From Durusdinium trenchii (Eukaryota; Sar; Dinophyceae; Suessiales; Symbiodiniaceae), in NCBI GenBank assembly GCA_963970005.1, contig CAXAMN010026395.1:434582-498581 (forward strand): a stretch of DNA of 64,000 nucleotides. Reading direction: 5' to 3'. The notes below the pieces were generated by a model, which saw nothing but the letters and a program-made list of their open reading frames with translations, was not told where the DNA came from and ran no database searches. Below, in pieces: positions 31,784 through 43,436 of the stretch. The position numbers were made by a program, and so were the translations under genes. Positions within the stretch are counted from its first letter, which is position 1. Each line of letters opens with the position of its first letter.

Positions 31784-34700
31784 ATCAATCTTGGCTTGGA
31801 CCTAAAAAGGCAGCACAGAATGGGCCTAGGTATATACTACTCTATACTATATGATAATACACGATCGATATGATACTATATCATGATATATACTTTCTAG
31901 CCCCAGGTCGACGAGATGCGGTGCGGCGTCTCCTCTGTTTATTTCCACCTGATTCCGGTGTCCGGGTGTCATCGACTTGGATCGACTTGGGAATGGGAGG
32001 TAAAACACGGCTTTTCATGTGTTTCCCGAATGTGTAGCGAAGGGTTCTCGTTTAACTTTGGGGGGTCCCACAAGAGTGTCCCAAAAGAGTGTCTCGCAAG
32101 AGCGTCCTATACAAGAGTGTCCCTCGTGGGTTCCATCTTGCTTTTTCCTCATTTTCCTTGATGTTTGTACCCATGTAGGCTGCTGGCTAGACCATACGAC
32201 TGTGTGAAGTTTAAAGGACAAAGCGTTTGGATCCAGCTGTACCTATCTCCTGGGGCAAAAGTGTTTGTCTCAGTTCAATTTGCCGAAGGGATCTTCTATG
32301 TTGTGCTGGTCCTTTGCCACCGAGTTGGCCCAACCATGAAATGTTCGGTTGCTTTTCACTTATCATGAAATTCGTGGGTTGCTTGAGCCGTTTTTGGTGT
32401 CAAAAAGAGTTCGGTGTCCGTGGAGGTGTTTTCTTTGAGGCGTTGCACATTTGGCACCTGCTTGGGCTTTGAGCGGATTCTATCTCGAACCATGTCAGAA
32501 CCTTTGAACCCAATGTCCCCCCAAAGCGGGGACGGAACCCGACAGCACTCCCGGATCCATCAGCCGGTTGACAGCCCAGCCGGTTTTCCACATTACGCGA
32601 GTTGTGAGGGTTCATGAGGGTTCAAAACATCAAAAAAGTGTTTGTTTCTAAAAAACGAATTGTGTAAGTTGGTCCATGATGGGTCTGCAGCATTCCATGT
32701 TCGAAGACTTTGGGTTTAACACTTGGGAGGGAAACCCCGGCTCCAGCCCTGGATTCACCTCCCACAGGCCGCGGCTCGGGTCCTTTGATTCTCTGTCCTC
32801 GGTGCTTCCCTAAGGCACCGTTTTTGGCCGTGTTCGGCGGTATGGGGCCGAAGGATTGGAGGGAATTCCCACGAGGATTGGCATGTGTTTGACTTCAAAG
32901 CATGGGATTAACCATGACATATCATGACGATCCAGGGTGGCAAGGTACCATGTGGAAACCCAAACATTGGAGGGACTTCGCACCGAAAAATGCTTTTGGG
33001 TTGGACGTCAAATCATGGGATTCGCCCATGACATGCCATGTACCTCCCAAAAGCAGAAGTGATGCAGGCCATGGATCCTTTGAAATACTTTGACATGACC
33101 ACAAGAAGAGAACTCTGGCTGACTCAGTTGAAGGTGAAGGTCGAGTCGGTCATGTTTTCGGGGAGTCACCGTTCACGGTCCCTTCCAGCGCTGCGAATTC
33201 ATGGATGAACATGGATGAACCATTCAGCCCGACTGGAGGTGTTCATGTTCCGGCAAAGAAAGAAGCGAAACAGCGGCAGGTATGCTGTCCTGAAATTGAT
33301 TCCTAGTCTGTGCTTTTGAACAAAGTGCCGGGCAAGGCCGGAATGGGTTGCTAAGGAAAACCCTACGGCACTAGGGCAGGGATAGACCAGTGGATAGACC
33401 CCGTTGGCAACCACCCACTCATACCCACCGTCCCACTGTCCAGAGACGGATGGTTTAGTCAGCCCGGTCTGACTCCTGGACCACCCGGACTCAGCATCAC
33501 CCGTTTTGAGTGTGTTTTATGGACTTGTATTGTATAACTACCCATTTATGTATACGTTTCCAGGTATATGCCTTGCAAAGGATCCAGTATACCTTTAAAT
33601 GTTTTGACAGATACTTGGTGGTGCAACTGCACTGCAACTGCATAGAACGGAGTTCTGTATGTTTGAGATCGTGCAGAACGGACATCTGAAAAAACACATA
33701 TGAAGAAGATATTGCTCGAAGATGTCGCTTTGAGGAGAGCGACCTCCGCGCCTGAGAGTGGTGCACGTGGACTACGGAGGCATGGACGACGCGGCATGCT
33801 AAAGGATCGGCCTGAAAGAGACTCAGCTCCAACTCCAAACAAGACTGGGCAAAGGTTGGGTGGTATTTGACAAGACACAGTGGACTAGTTTCAAGAATGC
33901 GTATATCATATATATATAATATATGAGAGACTTGTTCAAAAGCTCACCTGAAGAGGTAATGTCAGTAAAAACCAAGAAATCAAACAGTTTCATTTGGGCC
34001 TTGTTGCATGGGCTGCGATGCAAGGGGGTCAGAGACTCATGCTACTGCAGCTACTTCCCCTAGGCAAAAGTTCTTCACTCCTGCTGAGGATCACGTGCAC
34101 TCATAGAGTTTCACGATGTACAACCAGCTGTATCTAGGAGGGCCAGGAAAAGCACGTTTCAGAGACCGTTTGGTATGCCTGCAGTCGTATACTTTTGGAC
34201 GACCGTCCCCCCGAGAGAAAGTCGCTTCCAGCGGGGAGAGGGGAACCAACGTTTTGACATGATCTCAGTATTGATCTATTGCTTTGAATGAACATCAGAA
34301 AAGTTGTGTAGAAACAGTTAGTTTTGTTCTTCTAAACTTCATCACAGATGTTTGACTTCGAGATGAACGTACATACTGTGATCTTCCAGAGACCCAGTCA
34401 GTTGGGTTAGTCCAGATGCGTCCTGAATGGGTGGATGTGAGAACATCGGTCGGCAGCTGCGGTTTGAACAGCGGCGCTGTTGGAAGCTTAAGCAACAGGG
34501 AAGATCATTGTACAAACGCTTTGTCTTTTTTCCAATTCCGTTTGCAGAGTCTGGGAGGATCTGGGGAAGATGGGTTCTTTTAGATTTGGTCGTCCTGAGT
34601 CCTGGTCCCAGTTTTTTTTTGTGGAGAAACCAATGCTGTTGGTTGTCCTGGTCTAGGCTTTCATCCAGGTCTGGCCTTTGAGATTTCAGGGTTCATTCCA

Positions 34701-35741
34701 GGTCTGGGCTTCACATTATGGAACGAGCCCCTGCTAAATGCAATAGACTAAAAAACACGGCCAAGTTTGCGTAACTCCTCACATCGTCTTTCATTTTCTA
34801 GAGATTCCCACGGCCTCAATATGGCTAGCATGGCACACCTCTCCTTTGAAGTGCTCCCATCCAGCAACAAACCCACCACTCCGTCCATTTGACACCGAGA
34901 ATTGCCCAGACTCTCATTGGTCCTGAATCACCCTTTGCTTCGGTAGTGAGGGACAGAACACACTCTCAGAAGGTACCTTTCATACAGTTGCAAACGACTT
35001 TCTGCCAGGACCTTCAAAGTGACCAAACTTGATCTCCCAGAACGAGGTCACCAACAGGCCTGTTTTACAGCTTACAACCAGAGACTCCCATTAAGGTCAC
35101 GAACTGAAAGCCCTGGGTGGAAAAGACTTGATCCGATTCCTTCGATTTTGGTGTCTATTCAGTCCTACTCCAGATCCTGTGAGCCGGCAAACCTAAGCTT
35201 TGCCTGCGCATCATCCCAACTTTTATCGGATGTCCGGCAGAGCTGGGACCAGTGGTATGGGGTCGTGTGCGGAAAAAAGAATCGTGAATGCTTGCGATGT
35301 GTTTCAGGGAGACAGGAAGGGTCATGACATAACAAAAATTGCTTGCTCCAGATGGAGAGCGGCAACGATTTGCCCCTCATGCTGGTGTGTTCTTCCTCAA
35401 ACCTGGTCTATTTCGGGGGCGATGCTGGGTCCTTCGAAAGCTGCCCTGGTCCTGCTTCTATCCCGGGCTTGATGCCCTGTACGAGTAGCCAGTCCAACTG
35501 AAGGTGCCAGTGGTGTAGCCAGCAATTATGCACCTCGAGTCTACCAGGAACTTGTACCTCACAACATGGGAAAACGTCCTACCTGTTGTTGTACATGTAT
35601 TATTGAGGTCAAAGGATCCCCTGACATCGGTCCAGTCTGACCGTCCTTAGCGTCCCTCTTCCGTGACCGTGGTCGGATCCCGACCCGAGGGCCTCGGGGG
35701 TCGAGGGCCGAGGCTCAAAGAGTTGGAAGATCCGTGTAAAA

Positions 35742-35830
35742 CCTGTACCAGGACACCTAAGGGGTGGTTAATGGACAGCCCTTAACCTCTAAGGGGTTAT
35801 TATTAGACACCCCAAACCGGGGGCCCTGGT
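35742..35830. mobile_element. CCCTGGTAC-end miniature element, copy 1
   Basis: Begins TGTACCAGGACACCTAAGGG and ends GGGGGCCCTGGT, with internal CCCTTAACC and GGGGTTATTATTAGACACCCC. Same organisation at 49,921, 54,163 and 55,246: terminal GTACCAGGG/CCCTGGTAC, and a central block alternating CCCCTTA and GGGGTGTCCAT. About 85-90 bp, non-coding, strong hairpin potential. Confidence 0.65.
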
Positions 35831-35854
35831 GTATGTAGTCCTAATATATGTATG

Positions 35855-36276
35855 GTCCCGGACTGAAAGATAGAATCACGTCGGCTCGTACACAGTGCTC
35901 CACCTCACACTTAGAACCACGTTCTCCACGAGGAAAATCGCCTTTGTAGGATTTTGTAGGCATATAACAGCAAAATGGAACGTATTCCACCTACACTTAG
36001 AATGGGAGGTCGTCACGAGAGATTTTTGGCCCGTCTTGGCGTGCTCAGGGTAAATAGTCCCTCGTGGGGCCATGAATGGTGAAGTTCTAAGTGTGTCACA
36101 CTTAAAGTGCGTTTTAAAGTGAACGTTTGGGGAAATACCGGACTGCAAGATAGAATTTGACGTGGTTCAAACTTGTGTGACCGGTTTTAACTTGTTTGAC
36201 CTAGACATGGTTGTATGTGTAGACCGTTTTGGGGGGCGGACGCCCACACGTCGGGGTTCTATCTTTCAGTCAGGGA
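35855..36276. mobile_element. TIR element (GACTGAAAGATAGAA ends), ~420 bp
   Basis: Left end GTCCCGGACTGAAAGATAGA and right end (36,254-36,276) GGGGTTCTATCTTTCAGTCA are inverted repeats of about 20 bp. An internal near-copy of the end, ACCGGACTGCAAGATAGAAT, lies at about 36,138. CACTTAGAA motifs and a TGTGTCACACTTAAAGTG palindromic zone fill the interior. No protein is encoded; it looks like a non-autonomous DNA transposon. Confidence 0.7.
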
Positions 36277-37498
36277 ATAGATATACACACCTGTAATTAG
36301 CCTCAAAGTACCTCACCCAATTAACATACACAGACACACAAAGAGGTACTGTACTTGGAGACTGCTAAGATTTGGAGTGTGGACCCATCTTCTTCGGTGC
36401 TAGGAGGGTCTATGAAACACATCAATTCACGCAAAAAGGGTGGGCCCACGCTTAAGCCGCTGCCATTGGTCACCAGGAAGCCCCAAAAAGTCGTCGGATG
36501 TCAGTGACGGAAGCCGCACGTCCAATCTCTTAATTCATGCATGGATAGATACCCTACAAGCCTAAACCCTGGAAATCTATAGGGTCTGAATTCATACCTC
36601 GGGTATTCGTGAGTTCACAAACATCGGGTTCACAGGCAAACAAAAATGGCAACGGTTGGAAGTTTCCATGCAGCATGTCAAATCCAGAATATGCCAAACA
36701 TGGCAAACCTGGGGTTTGCATTCAAGACCTCGGGTTTCGAGGCACGCCCTACGTTTTTCAAAGGTATGGGCTGGGCTCCTAAGGTAATTAATGAAGATGT
36801 GCCAAGCCTATTTTCCGAGCAGTCAACCAAGGCCCTAGGCCTTATTATAACATGGGACATAGCGAGTCTTGTTTCATAACTCACAGCTCTCCACGTGTTC
36901 AAGAGTCAGCTGGGCCAGCCAATCATTTTGAGAGTTGTGTTATGTTTTGTTGATGCTATTTGGACATTTCCATTTGGCAACACCCCCAACATCCCCTAAC
37001 ATCCCCCACCACAAAATCCTTGCTTTTGGACGCACCCCTGCACCACCACTCGATCAGAGCCTTAATATGCTCTAGACTTCCAAGACCATTTGAAACCGGA
37101 TTGACCTGGTTCTGCACTGAATCTGAACTGGTTCTGTAAAAGAATGGTTTGTTCGAGATTCGAACCATTCAATCAAGCTATATATGAGATACCCTCGCCC
37201 TCTGACAGGGTGATGTCTTCGACACTTGGCCGACGTCGTGAGGGTCCAGTTGTACTGAACCGAAGAAGGCAGTGGCTCCCCAGAAGGAAGGGTGCTCAAA
37301 TCCCAGCCTATGGGTGTGTATTAGAATAGGGTGACCCCTCAAAGACCTCTGGGAAAATCAAAAACAGACCAAATCCATTGGTTATAGGAAGTCCCCCTAC
37401 AAATACAACCCCCGGGTATATATGGCTAGCTCATGCTAGCTCGTTAGAACACCAGGAACCAGTCACACCGTCTCAGTGCCGACTTCGGGGTCTTCCAG

Positions 37499-37547
37499 GT
37501 GGAGGCCATGGACTCCAGGGTCTTTCTCTTTGATGACCTTTTCGATG
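37499..37547 (+). CDS. Kinesin motor exon: FLFDDLFD strand
   Basis: 49 nt with a textbook acceptor (TCTTCCAG) and donor (GATG|GTGAGG), coding VEAMDSRVFLFDDLFD. Kinesin motors carry a strand of the form K.F.FD.VF just before the segment that leads to the P-loop, and the next exon supplies exactly that segment (GEATDDEIFSSIQDEL). Ends in phase 1, compatible with acceptors at 40,360 or 40,363. Upstream motor exons (RVRP strand) were not found. The small exon is isolated by kilobases of intron. Inference rests on its order with the unmistakable exon at 42,374. Confidence 0.6.
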
Positions 37548-37847
37548 GTGAGGCGCGCCGCTGAATGGACCATGCCCCGCCATGCCCCGGCCCATCCGGC
37601 GCCGCAGATCAACCCGTCTCCGAAATCCATCCGACTCTCTTCTAAGACCTGGGTTTCGTACTGGAAGGTACTTACAAGTCAGACCCTCCGAAAATACCCA
37701 AACAATTACTTTACTTCGAGTGATCCCCACCATGACATTTCATACATGGTAATTATATTTCCTCATATGAGAAACTGATAGATGAGTAAAGCAATAATGC
37801 AAGCACGTTCCAAGATCTGCATACTATTTTGTTTTGGGCATATTATT

Positions 37848-38024
37848 CTATCGAGCATTCTGTTTGGCATTCTATTTGGCACTCCATCTGATATATTCTT
37901 TGTGCCATTCTATCTGCCACTCTATCTGGTACATTCTATTTGACATTCTTTCTGGCATGCTATCTGACATTCTATCTGATATCCTTTCTGACATTCTATC
38001 TGGCATTCTATTTGACATTCTTAT
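37848..38024. repeat. CATTCTATCTGG minisatellite
   Basis: Imperfect tandem array, 12-14 nt units of the form GCATTCTATCTGA, about a dozen copies with internal variation. Lies in a kinesin intron. Confidence 0.85.
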
Positions 38025-38029
38025 CTAGT

Positions 38030-38190
38030 GGTTGAGGTCCGGCAATGCCCACTGCGATCGGCAGCTGGCGGTTGAGGTCCGGCAGTGCCCACTGCGCTCG
38101 GGAGCTGGCGGTTGAGGTCCGGTAGTGCCCACTGCGATCGGGAACTTGCGGTTGAGGTCCGGTAGTGCCCACTGCAATCAAGAGTTGGCG
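38030..38190. repeat. 40-bp tandem repeat, four copies
   Basis: Exact 40-nt period at 38,031, 38,071, 38,111 and 38,151 (GTTGAGGTCCGG at each start, then CCCACTGCGATCGGGAGCTG with few substitutions). The minus-strand peptide repeat PDLNRQLP.AVGT is a by-product. Lies in a kinesin intron. Confidence 0.95.
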
Positions 38191-38195
38191 AGGAG

Positions 38196-38408
38196 ATGGC
38201 GAGGAGGAGAAGAAGAAGGAGAAGGTCCTCGTCGAAGTGGCAGGGGGAGGAGGAAGAGGATGACGACGATGATGAGGAGGAACCTGTCTGGGGGTGGTCG
38301 AAAAAGCCACTGTGGAAAGACTGGACTGAATGGCAGGATTGGTCCAATAGTGGCAGCGGCAGCAGTGGTCGCGGCTATGGCCAGTGGAAATGGGCCTGGG
38401 TCGCGTAA
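38196..38408 (+). CDS. Small low-complexity ORF (R-, E/D- and W-rich)
   Basis: 70 codons from ATG to TAA: an Arg run, then EEEEDDDDDEEE, then a Trp-rich tail (WGWSKKPLWKDWTEWQDW, SGRGYGQWKWAW). It directly follows the 40-bp repeat and lies inside an inferred kinesin intron on the same strand. Composition comes from purine-rich GA repeats, so it may be non-coding. If translated it would be a highly charged peptide of unknown role. Splice-linked continuation was not found. Confidence 0.25.
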   Translation: MARRRRRRRRSSSKWQGEEEEDDDDDEEEPVWGWSKKPLWKDWTEWQDWSNSGSGSSGRGYGQWKWAWVA

Positions 38409-38514
38409 CTCACTGGCAAAGACCAGCAAGGCGGTGAGGGTTTTTGAGGTTAAAAAATCTGCGCGTACTGCTGCTGGGTGGGGGTTTGGGTGCGTTTTCT
38501 GCAAGAACTTCAGC

Positions 38515-38935
38515 GAGAGGAGGCCGCCTCCTACACGCGGAGTTTCAACGACAAGCCGAGCTACCGAAGGAGGTGCCAAGTCGTCTCCTACCGGAAGTTA
38601 TAATAAGGAGTAAGAGTCAGAAAAAACTTCTGCTAAAGCAGAGCGGCGCAATGACACAAGTAATGGGCAGGTCTCCTGCCTGTAGCTCATATGGTGGAAG
38701 GAGGCGGTAGTCTAGCGCCTGCTTCATGTGCTGTGCCCGGGAAGGAGGCGCGACGAGTCTCCTGCGCAGCATTTTTCTGCTGGAAGGAGGCGTCGCTTGT
38801 CTCCTGCTCTCGTTTGCTGTCGCAGAGTGTGGAGGCTAACGAAAGTAGTACTAAGGAGGCATCTCTTTTCTCCTGTGTTTTCCAAGTAAGGAGGTGTGTC
38901 GGAATACGTGAAGTAATAAGGAGGCAATTCCTGCT
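38515..38935. repeat. Array of short GGAGGC...TCTCCT hairpins
   Basis: At least seven units of the type AAGGAGGC-(N6-12)-TCTCCT occur at irregular 40-70 nt spacing (38,515, 38,568, 38,695, 38,741, 38,780, 38,852 and 38,916, with partial units between). Each half-pair can fold as a small hairpin while spacer sequence is unrelated, so this is dispersed amplification of a short palindrome, not a classical satellite. Confidence 0.7.
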
Positions 38936-40359
38936 CCGTCTCAGTTCGTACCTTGGAGAATGAAAACGGCCATGATGTTTGCGGTGACAAAGTTCTAGGT
39001 AATTATGTCTCACATTCACCACCAAAAACCGCCATGTATAAGGTCTAATTTGCATATGTGGATTGTTTTGCATATGTGGGTTGCCATTTTAATCTATTAT
39101 ACATCGCGATATTCACATGATGTTCATATCGTTGGGTGGTAGCGGTACGACTATGAACTTAATGTAAATACAGTATATACATCATATACTGTGTATATGT
39201 CCTTCATATGGGTGAGGCACAAAGGCGCACAAAGTCTAAGAAATCTCACTAGAAATCTCGCAAGAATTCTCAGAAGGTATGGCCACAACATCCGTGCCCC
39301 AGAGCATCCATAGGATCATAAGTGGTAAACTTAGATGTCCTATAGCGTGGTACTTCCAGATCGAAGGGTGTTGAAATCGCACGACCTCACGACTTCCTTC
39401 TTTTTTTTGGTCTAAACCGAGCCGTCCTCCAAATTGGACCATGGCACCGGCGATCGTTACAGTAGGCGAGAGAGTTCGGTATCTCTATAGGGATCCGTTC
39501 TCGTAGCGAACCTCAGGTTCGGTAAGGCTGGATCCTCCTGGCACCTACATGTCTCGGTGTCGAACACATCACCTGACATGGTACGACGGGATCCGTAGGA
39601 CGTATCTAGTTGTCAAACGATGTCGAGCGAGGCGAGAGGGGCACGCGACGTGCGCACCTGTGATTATTCTGCGGGGATGACGTTGTTTCTTGGCTAGGGC
39701 AATTGCAACGGGGAAATTTGTAGCATGATAAATAGGCCAATTATATCGATAATAATCACATCTCATCAATTGCCAGGAGCTCGACGTACACTGGGGTGCC
39801 AAAAGTTGCGCTTCTTGACTTCTAAAACATCTTAAACCCTTTCCCCTTAGAATCCTACGTGCAACATGTCGACACCTCAGTTGCGGTCAGATTTCCACAC
39901 CTGAAAGCCTTATAAATATTATAAATTTAAACGGGCGTGGAAATCTGACCGTGCTGTACCTGCCACGCAAAATGGACGTGTTAATCCGATCCGCTGTAGA
40001 CCGCAAGTGTCATGTTGGAATAGAGTAAGAAGCGTAAACTTTCGGGTTCTTGAAGTATTAGGTAGGTGAGCATAAAATGGTGAGAATGTGGATTTTGGAA
40101 AAACAAAACATTCACATGTCATCAGCTGATTTGCTACCTGCCCCAACATGGGACAGGACAACTAAACAAAAACCACCCGTCATCCCATCCATGGGGCAAA
40201 GTTTCTTTGTTCCCCCAGGAGTTTCAAATGGAGGTTAGGTGCTTAATGGAGGTTAGAGGTCCCCAGAACACCCGCTCACTGGATCGGACTAAACATGACT
40301 TTTCACACCACCCCGAGCTCTGCCTGTGACCCCGAGCGGCCATCTTCGCATTCTCGGAG

Positions 40360-40442
40360 AAGTGGATCAACTTGGCGAGGCCACGGACGACGAGATCTTC
40401 AGCTCCATCCAAGACGAGCTCGACGCGGCCGTGGCGGGTGAG
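40360..40442 (+). CDS. Kinesin motor exon: segment before the P-loop
   Basis: Codes VDQLGEATDDEIFSSIQDEL, then DAAVAGE. In kinesins the sequence after the F.FD.VF strand has the form ..A.Q.EVF..V...V..G.., ending two residues before VCIFAYG. Here AVAGE runs directly into AVCILAYG of the exon at 42,374 if the intron begins at 40,443 with GC (GAG|GCGGGT). A GT donor two bases earlier shifts the frame. GC-rich sequence continues to about 40,490, so a longer exon plus a missed mini-exon is an alternative. The 5' edge is 40,360 or 40,363. Confidence 0.65.
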
Positions 40443-40916
40443 GCGGGTCCGCGGGCGCCGCTGCGGGCGGCCCGGCGGAGCGAGACAATGGGTTCAATTA
40501 GTATACGTACTAGTAGAACCTGTCCATAGAACCTATAGTTAAGGAATCCAGAATACTTTACCTACGGTCCAGGACCTTCAGTCAGTGACTGTCCTTCAGC
40601 CAGTGACTCATGAATTGTCCCCCCCAAAAGAGGAAAAAACAGATCGAGACTCCAAGGAACTGAATTTCCAGTTTTCGTACCTTGCTTTTATAAGGTCATC
40701 TCCCATTTTCTATAGGGTCATGTCCACCATCGGGTCGTCAGGTGGAGGTGCCGTTCACGACCTCTTTGACGCGGAAGAAAGAACAAAACCAAGCCGGCAA
40801 CCATTACCCATTAGATCCCAGTGGATGAGGGTTAGGTGCAGCTCGACATCTCCAATTGTTTTAATCTTTCACCGACGTCTAGACTGGTACACACCCTACA
40901 CTCTCGAAAACTAACA

Positions 40917-41001
40917 AAGACCATCATAGACCCTGACAATGGCCCCATGGAAGACCATTTTCCTGTACCAACCAGTGGTTTTCAGGGTCCATGATAGTCT
41001 T
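40917..41001. mobile_element. Hairpin mini-element (GACCATCATAGACCCTGA)
   Basis: Left arm AAGACCATCATAGACCCTGA and right arm (40,981-41,001) TTCAGGGTCCATGATAGTCT are inverted repeats with one mismatch. The centre holds a second small inverted pair around CCATGG. 85 bp, non-coding, in a kinesin intron. Confidence 0.7.
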
Positions 41002-41504
41002 CCAGGGTGTATAGCAATGTTCATCAGCGACGCCTGAAACGCGTAGGTGAGACCCAAGATTAAGACTCGGAGCGGACACAGCTTACGCTACTAGCTGCTC
41101 AGGTAACCATCTCCACTCCCTGAAATGATCATGGTTGAAAGCATGGCCCCGACTTCGGATGACCATCGTCCGAATGGCAAACAGTTTTCTACGATTGTTT
41201 CATCCCTAAACTTCCAAAGTCTTGGAAAATCTAAGTCTTCGAGCAAAGACTTAAACTGGGAATGAAAGACTAAAAAAAAAGTCGCTGTATTGGACCTTTC
41301 TTGGAACAAGTGATTTGAGCAGCATCAAATAAAGCTTCAACCCATGTTTTCGCATGTGCATGTACATAGTCTCAAATCGTCAAGCCGTTTTCCAATCCTT
41401 TCACCGGGCACGAAGCCAATCTGTTCATCCTTTGTGTGGACTTTTTTCGTGGACAGTGCTGTGTAAAACATGTTTCAAGTGGATTCTCGGGGGTGGTGGG
41501 GTCC

Positions 41505-41578
41505 ACGACCTTTTTAAGTGATTCCACAACCTTTTTAAGTCGTTCCATGCCTTTTTCAAGTCGTTCCACGGTTTGTCC
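41505..41578. repeat. Tandem repeat of ~22 bp
   Basis: CCTTTTTAAGTCGTTCCACAA units, three full and one partial, with TTTTTCAAGT variants. Source of the repeated LKKVVESLKK-like peptides on the minus strand, which I do not regard as a gene. Confidence 0.85.
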
Positions 41579-42373
41579 ATGGTCAATCCACTGTTCATTT
41601 GGTCGGAATGGGCAAGAAGATCCGCACGCGTCACGGATACAAACATGCGATCAGTATAAATCCAGTTTGTGCAGTAGCAATTAAAAATCAATTGACTATA
41701 AATGTGTTGAACTTATTGAACCGTAATTATGTTCCATGCACTGTTGATTCCTGGCTTTCAGACCCCGTGCTACCATCCGAAGGGGATCGTGCCGCGGTAT
41801 GTCTAAACAGTACACTTTTAAGTCGAGGCTGCAAATCTAAGTCGAACTTATAACAATTAAGTCTTGGGCGAATAGGGTATTAACATGTGAGGATAGAATG
41901 AAGCTTACTGGAAGATGTCCCGAGTGTGACGTGTTCGACACTTTGATGATTGGCGAGGGTCTAGTCGTACCGAACCTGAGAAGTTTGCAGTGGATCCCTA
42001 ATATACAGACTCGTGCTTGGTAGGGAATAAGGGAGTGAACCACCCTTGTAGATACCTCAGATCTATTCCATATTCCTTACTAAGCACCAGTCAGTTTGCT
42101 GATGGCCTGGCGTAACAGGGGTGTTCGATTCACAACCTTAGTCGGGTAGTCCAATCCACCGCGAATTGCTGGAAAGGTGATGGCTGGGTTCCCTTTTCAG
42201 TGGATGCCTGAAAGTTGTCCTAAGCAACCAGCTATTTACAGGCCGCTTTTCTGAAGAAGCCACTCAAAAAAGGCTTTCAAAGTCATGATGTCTGGATATG
42301 TTTGGCCTGTTAAAAATAAGAACACACGCGGTTCTTTTGGCCGGTCTTCCGTTCTCCTCTCCGTTCTCCTCAG

Positions 42374-42475
42374 GCGGTTTGCATCTTGGCCTATGGCGCC
42401 ACGGGCAGCGGCAAGACCCACACCGTCACGCAGCTGGCGCAGCGCGCCGCCGGGGAACTGGAGCGACAGGCCGAC
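42374..42475 (+). CDS. Kinesin motor exon with P-loop
   Basis: 34 codons after CTCCTCAG: AVCILAYGATGSGKTHTVTQ, then LAQRAAGELERQAD, with a GT donor at 42,476. AYGxTGSGKTHT is the kinesin Walker A (P-loop) signature that binds ATP; Gly-Ser-Gly-Lys-Thr is intact, as is the preceding aromatic. The following helix goes straight into ELERQA, shorter than the usual kinesin connection, so a loop may be supplied by a missing exon. Strongly GC-rich against AT-richer introns. The microtubule motor role follows from the family. The subfamily cannot be fixed from the visible exons; a C-terminal (kinesin-14) type is possible. Confidence 0.9.
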
Positions 42476-42515
42476 GTCAGACAGACGGGAAATCGACCTG
42501 CCAAGCGATGTGTGC

Positions 42516-42605
42516 CTGGCGTCTCAAGAGTTCTCAAAGTACCCGAAAACGATGGGTACGACTGGTACCTGTTGATGGTTTGGGTCATGTCCCATGTCCA
42601 AGCTC
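42516..42605. mobile_element. Family 1 element relic inside a kinesin intron
   Basis: CCTGGCGTCTCAAG, GTACCCGAAAACGATGGGTA, GACTGGTACCTGTTG and TTTGGGTCATGTCCCATGTC follow the family order. It begins 40 nt after the P-loop exon. Confidence 0.65.
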
Positions 42606-43379
42606 CGTTTTCGTGACCCCCGAATTCCTGAAAGGTTAGGAATATCGATCACATTTCCCCATGAAGCTGGCCGTCTCCCCATTCAAATACAGTTGTTAGA
42701 GTTGCTTCGAAGTAGATGGCACATGATGGCACAATGCCCGAGTTAGGTGGTTTATGTGGATCCCCATATTAAAGACGTCGGGTTTGTGCCATCTATTCTG
42801 AAGCCACTGTACACATCCACTGCCACCGGACGAAGTTGCCAAAAAGAAGGTGACCGAACACATCACCGAAAACCGAAAAGAGGGTGGCAGTGGATCCCTA
42901 CAACTCGTTTGTTTCTGGGAAGAACGGGGGGAATGTGTTTTTTTAGCATGCAGTCCTTGGGCAACCTGGACAACAGTTCAGATCTGCTTCTCACCGTGCA
43001 AATAAGAGGCAATCCTTCAGACCATGCAATCTTGTATGATTGCAGTTATTCGATATAATTCGGAAGGCCTGCACCAGGTGAACTCTCCCTCTGGCTTGGG
43101 TGTTGAAGCCATGTTTGATTATGTTTGATGTTTTTAGGAGATTCCGGATCACAGTTTCTTGGAGTTCTTCAAGGTGGATAGCAGTGATCGATTAGAATCC
43201 ATGTTCCCTTACATTACTATCAATTCAGGTCCATTCAAGGTGATAGGAGTGATCCAAATTGATCCCATCATTCCCGTTCTTCCCGTTCCTGAGTGGTCCA
43301 TCGCTGCCAGTGGCCATCGGACATCACGTTGCTGTCGTTTTGGATCGCAGTGATTGTCTCACCAGGCTTTGGCCATGTC

Positions 43380-43436
43380 CAGCGGTGGCATCAAGTTGGA
43401 GATCACAGCCGCCCGCCAGATGCGTCCGTTCTCGGT
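43380..43436 (+). CDS. Possible kinesin mini-exon
   Basis: SGGIKLEITAARQMRPFS lies between a CATGTCCAG acceptor and a TCTCG|GTCGG donor, between the P-loop exon and the VEIYNDQ exon. In kinesins a short strand ending in I/V follows the helix after the P-loop, which GIKLEITA could supply, but the phase does not match the neighbouring exons as drawn. Speculative. Confidence 0.25.

Larger units (their letters stand above)
31784..37498. other. Repeat-rich stretch without a supported gene
   Basis: AT-rich patch at 31,830-31,900; AAGAGTGTCCC repeat at 32,069-32,133; and two transposon-like elements (35,742 and 35,855) listed separately. A GC-richer patch at 33,740-33,800 could be an exon, but neither frame nor splice sites are convincing. 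I searched specifically for the N-terminal kinesin strand (RVRP) here and did not find it. Confidence 0.5.
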
